Source of the DNA: Floccularia luteovirens
Lineage: Eukaryota > Basidiomycota > Agaricomycetes > Agaricales > Squamanitaceae
Length of the DNA: 64,000 nt
Assembly (NCBI GenBank): GCA_009739215.1
Contig: VSJF01000012.1
Coordinates: 992,001 to 1,056,000, forward strand
Direction of reading: 5' to 3'
This document shows, piece by piece, positions 56,658 through 64,000 of this stretch (positions within the stretch are counted from its first letter, which is position 1; each line of letters starts with the position of its first letter). Under the pieces are notes generated by a model, which saw only the letters and a list, made by a program, of their open reading frames with translations, made no database searches and was not told where the DNA came from. The position numbers were made by a program, and so were the translations under genes.

Positions 56658-58394
56658 TATGTTCTCCTTGTAGCTGATCATCCTCTGTTTGTGTAAACCC
56701 AGACTTTTTCACAATCAAAAGGTTTCAACCGTCAAATTTATGGGCGATAAAAGGCTCGAGGGGATTTTCTTAATGGCCGATTTATATTTGTGGATCTCAG
56801 GGTAGTACTTGGAATATTATTGTGGTTTATTGGCTGCTCCCTGCATAGGTTAGGGATTTTATAAATCTATTACATCACGCTTTAGTCCTTTTTTTCTTGT
56901 AACATTACTTTGTGGACCATCTTTTTTTTTCACGGGCTGTGCGGGAGGTTCATATGGGAACCAGAACCTACTAGTATTTAGGAAGGTGTTGTACTTATAT
57001 TACTGGTATTTTTCGTTAGTTGCCATGCCACACACGTTACGTGGGCTCGTTCATATTATGGCTATGATATTTTGCAATAACTACGGAAGTATGGAATTAT
57101 ATTTATATAGCAATTCGAGGGTTATATATATCATAGAAATTGTCTCTTAACTCAAAACAAAGAAGTCCCAGATACTAAAAACATGAGTACCTTGGAACAA
57201 GGGTTGACGCAGATGTGGTATTTCGTAGACTGCGGGGACCCGTGATAGTCAATAATCCGACCATCCTCCCCCACCCAAAAAAGGTCTTGTCAAAAAATAG
57301 TCCAATTCCGGATTTTTTGTCTATATAGAAATACCGCGAAATCTGTAGAAAAACCTATACGACATCAACAAATTTCATAAATTTGTGTCCAGTCATGGAA
57401 TCCGGCCTCTAGCGCAGAGAAAATCCAAAATTTGGACCACATAAAGGGATACATATGACCTCTAGAATTAGAATACAGCAGCAATAACCTCATTAAGGTA
57501 TGTATTATATAGCACTTATTACAAAAGTACTGACTACAGATTTTTAAATCTACATATACACCATACCTCAGGAACTGTTGGGTAAGTACAAGGATCCCAG
57601 ATTTTTCGTCCGGTCTATTGGTCGGAATCCACCCGTATGGGGGTTTATCAGGGAATGTTTTGACTGCGGCAGGACCTTTTTTTTCTCTTCAAATTTACTC
57701 CATTTAACACTCTGGTGATATTTCGCAATAGGCCGAAAACAAAAATACTCCAGCAGAAACGTGTGCACACTGAATCCTTTTCCTAATACAATCAAATCAA
57801 GTCCCTTTTCAAGATAACGATAACGGATTCAAATTTGTAATCTGGAGAGGAGACCAGTGTCTTATTTTTACAATGATGTATGCGCAATATGGGCACATTA
57901 TATATATATTTGCAAATTGAAAAGGAAAAAGACTGGAGATGGTAAAAAATGCCAATGGGGGGAGGAATGAGAATGAGTAATGTCAATGGGGGGAGGAATG
58001 AGAATGAGTAATGTCAATGGAGGTGATCATGATATCAATGCAAAGTGTTTAAAACTGCTACGTAAGTGAGGAGATTGTGTGATGCGATTAGAAAATGGAT
58101 TGAATGGAGGGTGGGGAATCAAATGGTGTGGTATGGGTAAACGGATTGCATGGCTGAGATGGAAAGATGGGAAGGTATACCATGAGGAATACATGGGATT
58201 TGGTGACCCTAGGAGATACGAAGGAGGATAAAATAAATGGTACGAAGGACATTCATATCTGAACAACGTTGCGGAATCATGGCGTGCCAGAAAAAGGAAA
58301 CAGGTGGTGAAAGGGGCATACAGGAACGGTGGACAAGAGAAAGTACCATAATAGCAAAAATGGAAAGCGCACGCAAAAAAAGTTTATGTATGCA
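56658..58394. other. AT-rich convergent region without a gene
   Basis: About 1.7 kb between the stops of the Zn2Cys6 factor (+) and the CENP-B-like gene (-). Short ORFs such as 57568-57795 and 58027-58266 have no recognisable product. A tandem duplication lies at 57953-58020. Confidence 0.5.
57953..58020 (+). repeat. 31-bp tandem duplication
   Basis: Two exact copies (57953-57983 and 57984-58014) of a 31-base unit beginning CAATGGGGGGAGGAATGAGA, followed by the first six bases of a third. It lies downstream of the CENP-B-like gene. Confidence 0.85.
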
Positions 58395-60393
58395 TTACGA
58401 GGGCCTCGTGTAAGGTATCCCACTAGCGTGCTGAAACAGCGCACACTTGATAGTATTAAGCACCTCACGCTCGTTGTCTTGTATTATGTCCCTGCCAGAC
58501 GTGTCAAAAAATGCAATTACACGGTTCAGCGCTTGTTCCGCCTCTGCAATCGTAGGAGGTGCTGTATTATCGGGTACAGATTGGTACAAAGTTAGTGCAG
58601 GGTTATAAACCAGTGGTGGTTGGTATTGGGTCAGGGAGTGGGAAGGAGTTTCGTCGTCGACATGTTGCTGCAGTTCCGGTGCAGGCTCTGGTGGGTGTGG
58701 GACAAGCGGTGACTGTGATGGAGGTGCATGATGGGATGTCCCTTCCGAGGCAGCAGGTTGGTGTGGGTGAATAGACTGTTGGCGGGGAGTTATACTAGCA
58801 GGATCCTGCCAAGAGTTCATATCCATTGTATTCTGACTATTGCTAGAATTGTGAGTGGATGAGGATTCACCTCGATGGTCGTTTGTGTCATTATCGTCGT
58901 TGTCTCGACTAGGGAAGCGCACGGAATTTATTGAGGTTATGTGTCCCCCAAAAGGTGTGGTTATCGGGGAGAGTAAGGCACTGCTCGTAGCATTATCCAT
59001 CATGCCCACGGAGCGCTGATGGCCTGTGCGCACAGAGCGTCCTCGGCCAACCCATACGCCACCCTTGACACCATGACGGTTTTTAAAGTTCTCAATCCAG
59101 CCGGAACTAGCTTTGAATTTATCTTCAGTGATTAGAAGTTGTTTCGCAATTCCTCGCGCCTTGCTTCGCAAGAAACTATCACTAATAAACGTTTCGTTTT
59201 CCGTGCATTCTTGAAGAATTTTCATCATCTCTTCCTCGATTTCTGGAAATTTGGAAGGTCTGAATATATGCGCGTTTTTAATCTAGGGTGGATTGAACAA
59301 AATAAAAACGTGTTGTTATTACCTGTGTTTAGCGGTGCGTTCAGTGCCTTCTTGGATTGACAGCCATTTTTCTCGCTCTTTCCAAATTTTACTAACGGTA
59401 CTTCTTTCAACATCGAATTCTTTAGCAATGTCTTCTTGACGGGCGTTGGGGTTAGCAAGGCGCGCAAGACAAATCTTCTTTCGGTCGATATCCTTTAACT
59501 TGGATTTTTTATGCTTCGGCCTTACTTGATTGTCTTCAGCGGGTGAATCCTGAGGTGCAGGGGGAAATACGATAGTTCGCATCCCCGAACCAGAGGAAGT
59601 AGCAGTATAAGCAGAAATAGCGCTGAGCGCGGGGGACGCGGGCCGAGCATCAACTGCCGGAGTTGTGCACGAGGCCGAACGGGAATGCGGATGGTATTGA
59701 TCATAAGGAGAGAAGGGGGAAGCCAAGGAGGTGGGGGTAGCTGGGTGGTAAGACGATGATGGGAGCATCATCTGGTCTGGATTTCCGATACTAAGCTCCA
59801 ACTGCGAGCCTTCCATAGCACCGCTATTAGGGGTCTGGGGACGAATATCCTCAACTCCGTTTTGGACGAGCGTCGCGGAGTGGGTTCGCTGGATTTAAAA
59901 CAGAAAACATCAATGAAATATCGGGCTAGAAAGATGAAGGCAATACCCTGTGATGATCCTTCTCGCGTCTTAGTAAATTAGAGGGCATGGATGCGCGGCG
60001 TGTAAGAGGACCCTGGCTGATAATGCTTGCTTGCCGTCGAGTGGTGACGCGACTTGGACCGAAGCTAGGTTCGATCTGGGTAAAGGGGGAAGAGATGGAA
60101 TCGTTTGATAAGACAGCCATTGATTGGTGCTGCATCTGTGGGTAGTGGTCGAGGGATTGAGAGTTGTGTGGACCAGGAGAAGGCATGGAAGGCGCGGGGG
60201 AAGGATAATCTTGATGTGGAGGATTGAGGGCAAGCATAGGCGAGAGCAGCGGGGTGCGGAAGTGAGGATAAGGAAGAGAGTCACGACGCCACGAGGGGTT
60301 GGTCATAAAGGTGTGAACCTGTTGAGGTTTTTGGGAGCGATGACTAGCACATTGAGGGTATGCAACCTGAGAATAGGAGTTTTGAGACGACAT
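58395..60393 (-). CDS. CENP-B-type helix-turn-helix DNA-binding protein
   Basis: Three exons, start MSSQNSYSQVAYPQCASHRS at 60393. A disordered Pro/Ser/Gln-rich N-terminal half precedes a pair of helix-turn-helix domains: HKKSKLKDIDRKKICLARLA, continuing ARQEDIAKEFDVERSTVSKI (CENP-B N / psq type), then after an intron PSKFPEIEEEMMKILQE to ASSGWIENFKNRHGVKGG (HTH Tc5/CENP-B type). The remaining roughly 220 residues are Ser/His/Pro-rich, with a closing helix (AEAEQALNRVIAFFDTSG). No DDE transposase catalytic core follows, and there are no terminal repeats. It is therefore best read as a host protein domesticated from a pogo-like element, comparable in architecture to the N-terminal part of fission yeast Abp1/Cbh proteins. 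Role unknown; chromatin or transcription is likely. Confidence 0.8.
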
Positions 60394-63171
60394 AAGGAAA
60401 TTACAGAGAACAGAACGCAACAAAAGACATTTCAATACCTGAGAGACTTTTACCGGGGGACGTTATATGGAAAGTACGGAGAGGATTCGACTTTTTAACA
60501 GTAAAAACTGAACAGAGCCAGTTAGCTTGCCTAATCAGGCGGTTCAACACGCCTTCTCTCTCTCCTTTTCTCGCTCTCAGGCTCGTTCTTGTTTCTTATA
60601 CTCTCCTTGTTAGCCATTTACTCTCTCTTTCTCTATACTATACGGCATCTGTAGCTTGCAACGCGGCTATCGTCCGGTCTATCCTCTTCCTTCTTTTCCT
60701 TCTCGATTGCATAACTCAAGGCTGTGGCGACCACCGTATTGCTCATGTATGAACCGTATCCACGCGTGTTCCTGATTTTTGATCTAGCTCTCTATATATG
60801 CCCCGATACAACCTTGTCTGGCTCGGATCGTTTTGTTGTTATTTTCATACCCGTCCGCTTGGTTTGGCGCACAATGTGCCGGGGTCTGATTTACCAGTGA
60901 GAAAGTCCCCTCATCTCCATTAATATCTGACCCTCGGAAATGACTTTCTCATGTTAGGGACTAAGGCTCAATATTGACACTGCGTATAGCTCTCCCTGCT
61001 TCTCACTAGACGACCGTTTATATAGTCGAACTTGGAGTCTCGACAAACAGATCCATGCCTCCCTTTCTTTAACAAGGGTTAACTACTGCATGTACTTTTT
61101 TTATTTATTAGAAATGCACCACGCTTACCGTTCTCTCGTCCATGCGGCTCATCGGGAAGCCCTTGCCTTTTTATTAGTCTGAGCGATCGGGTGCTAGAAC
61201 CTTATACTTCATCGTGGGTCCATTAGAAACCTTGTTACATGTATTCGAATTATACCTTCTCAGCGTTTACTTCTAGACAACTGCTATATACCTATTAATT
61301 GTGTTCTTCCCGTCGTTACTAATACGAAATTTTCTCTTTTCAAAGTGTTCAGGAATATTTTCGGAAATGCTCTTTCCGGATCGGAATCTCGAAACAATAG
61401 ATCTGGTCTGTGCTAACCACTCTTACTCTTACTTTATCTTAGTTCAATCATATCGTCTCCTCCGCCCAGGGTTCCGGTAGACGCTTACAAACCCATGGGT
61501 TACATATCTGTATCTGAAACGACCAGCTGTTACAAATTCTTATTCAATCATACCGTAATTCGGACTTCTGAGGAGACTGTCAAGTATATACGGCAGGAGT
61601 CAAGGCCATGATGGTTTGCTATCAAGGCAATTTCCACACGAAGGCCGTATACACGAATAGATTATCCTCGTGTTTTTCTGTTGTTGCGCTTTTGTAAACC
61701 CAGTCCCACTCCTGTTGGCATAAGAAGGTTACACTGCGGTATATGACTCATCTAGCTTTTGTGTACCGCCGTCAGCAAGTGTTACACCATTGGCTCACCC
61801 GCCAACCTACAATGCATACCCCTCGTGCAATAGAAGAACACGTTGACTCCTGATTTTATATCAGCCATTTGATGCAACGGTTTGCACCTATCATGAATAT
61901 CTCGATCTTCCTTTTAATTGAAGTGAGCCAGTAACATAACCACAGTTGCCCGTATGAAGTCCTGACTCTAAGACAATTCAACGTACAACCGACGCCATGG
62001 GGGCTTATCTGCCATTTTCTGATGCTCCATTATTATTTACCAGAAACTACACTACGTTTTGAACCACTTCTACGAAGGCACGTGAACGGTTTCCCCGCAT
62101 TCATTTAACCAGGTGAGATACTGGATCAACATTACCTGATATGCAAGCATCGATAGCGATCTGTCGGCGGAAAATGGTTCCAACTTTCCAGGGTGGTCCC
62201 GAACTGGCATTTTGTGCTGCTGACCTGATTCAAGTACATATGTTTATCGATCCTAGACTATTCGCATGCTCTTAATTACTGGAAACCTCCATGTAAATGT
62301 AGAGCGGCCCGGTACTAGTCCGTCTAAGCATATAGCAATCTGGCGTCTACTGAAACCAAAACTAGGGCTCTTCTACGGGAACCTTCCGATGGGAATGAGG
62401 TTTACTAATTCAGTGAGCGTTCGTAACGAATTCTTTTACGATGCGCGAGGGATGCTTCTGCTCTTGGCGACTCGTCGGACTATTCCCCCATCTGATATTG
62501 GTTTTGGTCGAAGCACCGGATCAATAACTTCCCACACAGATGTCGCGTATCACATATTTATCAATCAACTCGTGCCCTTCGGGTGACAATTTATCATACG
62601 AGGTAGCTTAGTGTCAGTATCAGCTGAAAACCCTTACTAGTGTTAGTTATACCATGCAATGTTCTGCGATGTGTTATCATCGATATGTCAAAATTTTGAA
62701 ACTCAGGGCTAGACTGCTTAATTGTACAATGTGGTACATGAGACTTGAATGTATAAGCTAGAGCGATGGTGAGCAAAGAAGGGAGGCTAAAATTGGAAAC
62801 CAGGGACGACCAAGTTGCCGGCGGTAAGATAGTCGCTGAGTCCAAATGTCGACCCTTTGTCCAAATCCGTGATTTTCACTCTTCGGCAATTCCCCCAGTC
62901 GAGTCGTGTGATTGGAGGGGCTCGAACAAAGCCACCATCAACCCAACTACAGGTAGCCCCCGACATTATCGAGGGCTGAGTAGCACTCTGATACTCATCG
63001 TAGCACAGCGTCTGTGTTCCACTTCCGTTTCAAGTGGCCTGGTGGCGCTCGGTATATATCGGAATTATGACTCAAATTTCGGAGAGACGCGGAGAGGCAA
63101 CAATTACTTAGTATAAAACAATCCAGACTTTCTCGTTTACTAGTTACTCACAACCAATAATTCAACCAGCC
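60394..63171. other. Long intergenic region
   Basis: About 2.8 kb between the CENP-B-like gene start and the AOX start, so it holds two divergent promoters. The CENP-B-like side has CT-rich sequence (CTTCTCTCTCTCCTTTTCTCGCTCTC near 60552), typical of a fungal promoter or leader. The only ORF of size, 62266-62586, has no recognisable product. A CACGTG lies at 62079-62084. No RNA gene or repeat was recognised. Confidence 0.5.
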
Positions 63172-64000
63172 ATGATCAGGGCTTCTCTTCTCAGCTATAA
63201 ACCCTTGCCATTACATCATTTCCCTACTTATCATCGGCTAGCTCAATCGGCTATACCATATACACACCTCATCAGTCGCAGGACATTCGTTTTATCTTCC
63301 TCAGTTCGCAATACTGCAGCTGAGAAAATATCAACTGCTCGTGATACTACAAATGGCCTATCCACTTCAAATAGGGTATCGTTTTTTTACTATTGGTAAT
63401 GCCATCGATATCTGATGAACGATAAGGAGTCACCCTCGTCTTCCGGGCTCACGAAGCCTGACGCCGTGAGTACAGTACCTACGATGGTCCGCGGAGACTG
63501 GGTTCTTTTCCATCCTGTATACACGCCTGCTGAGCTCAAGGCTGTTGAGGTCCGCATTCATTGTTTTGGAATACCCGAGTTATTCTTTGACCTCATAATT
63601 CCCACAGGTGCTGCACAGAGAAACCCGGACTCTTTCAGACAAGTTTGCATATGGTCTCGTTAAATTTTCCCGAAAAATGTTCGATCTTGTTTCGGGTTAT
63701 AAACATGTTACGGCTCCTCCGAATGAGAACATGACAGTGGAACAAATGAGGAAGGCAGGGTATCTTCTAGATAACAAACAATGGCTCACTGTCAGTATAT
63801 CGCGATTTCAGTTTGCAATCATCCTATTTGCTAACAACCGCTTCACCAGCGTATCCTCTTCCTTGAAAGTATCGCGGGAGTGCCGGGGATGGTTGCTGCC
63901 ACATTGCGTCATTTAACAAGTCTTCGCCTTATGGTATGGTTGGTTTCCCATAAGAAATAGCATGCTGACATATGTATAGCGTCGTGATAGTGGATGGTGC
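63172..64000 (+). CDS. aox: Alternative oxidase, mitochondrial, 3'-truncated by the window edge
   Basis: Cyanide-insensitive terminal oxidase of the inner membrane that oxidises ubiquinol. Exons 63172-63375, 63427-63549, 63608-63790, 63850-63933 and 63980-64000 are all phase 0 and give the first 205 residues. A 60-70-residue Ser/Arg-rich presequence (MIRASLLSYKPLPLHHFPTY...) is followed by GDWVLFHPVYTPAELKAVEV, RETRTLSDKFAYGLVKFSRK and the first di-iron helix ILFLESIAGVPGMVAATLRH, where Glu176 of LESIAGVPG is an iron ligand, then SLRLM-RRDSGW. The remaining iron-binding motifs lie beyond the window. The presequence and intron positions are intact. Confidence 0.95.

Noticed and set aside
58395..60393. 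Active pogo-like transposon
   Set aside because: Only the DNA-binding domains are present, with no DDE core, terminal inverted repeats or target-site duplication seen.
62266..62586. 106-codon plus-strand ORF
   Set aside because: The translation has no family resemblance and no upstream or downstream exon support, so it is likely chance.
62905..62940. B-box-like GTTCGAGCC on the minus strand, possible tRNA
   Set aside because: The flanking bases do not form a T stem and no acceptor or anticodon arm could be drawn.

Overview
The window is nuclear DNA from a filamentous basidiomycete fungus, most likely an Agaricomycete. Genes are closely packed on both strands and broken by many short GT-AG introns of roughly 40-80 nt. 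Nearly all products are eukaryotic housekeeping proteins. A seven-helix DUF6534-type membrane protein, a family typical of Agaricomycetes, points the same way. No transposon body, rRNA, CRISPR array or prokaryotic operon was seen. Two tRNA genes are present.

Layout. 1-6.1 kb (+): the 3' part of an unrecognised protein, a SIKE/FGFR1OP2 (STRIPAK-type) coiled-coil protein and a large Ser/Pro-rich PH-domain protein. 6.4-21.6 kb (-): splicing factor Prp8 in many exons, F-actin capping protein alpha, peroxisomal isocitrate lyase ending in SKL, and Alg7. 21.8-23.7 kb (+): a SET methyltransferase-like domain spliced in frame to the tRNA deaminase subunit Tad3. 23.8-28.6 kb (-): malic enzyme, mitochondrial ribosomal protein mL58 and a Ure2/YghU-like glutathione S-transferase. 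28.6-31.9 kb: a long stretch without a convincing gene. 31.9-45 kb (-): a Pro/Ser-rich coiled-coil protein, Rtt109, the DUF6534 protein, cullin-1 and Coq5. 45.1-48.8 kb (+): Fcf2 and Sas10/Utp3, two small-subunit processome factors, with identical intron-containing tRNA-Arg(ACG) genes on either side of Utp3, pointing at each other. 50.2-56.7 kb: UPF0390 (-), complex I NDUFA9 (+), Tom22 (-, apparent frameshift) and a Zn2Cys6 transcription factor (+) with a 6-nt microexon. 58.4-60.4 kb (-): a CENP-B-type HTH protein without a transposase core. 63.2 kb to the end (+): the 5' part of alternative oxidase.

Themes. Several neighbours share short head-to-head promoters: ALG7 with SET-TAD3, COQ5 with FCF2, UPF0390 with NDUFA9, and TOM22 with the Zn2Cys6 factor. 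Mitochondrial functions recur (NDUFA9, COQ5, TOM22, mL58, AOX), as does ribosome biogenesis (FCF2, UTP3). The most unusual item is the SET-TAD3 fusion. Tad3 is the non-catalytic partner in A34-to-inosine editing of tRNA, and the two tRNA-Arg(ACG) genes here encode a classical substrate of that enzyme. Two genes, TOM22 and RTT109, show reading-frame breaks that need checking against raw reads or RNA.
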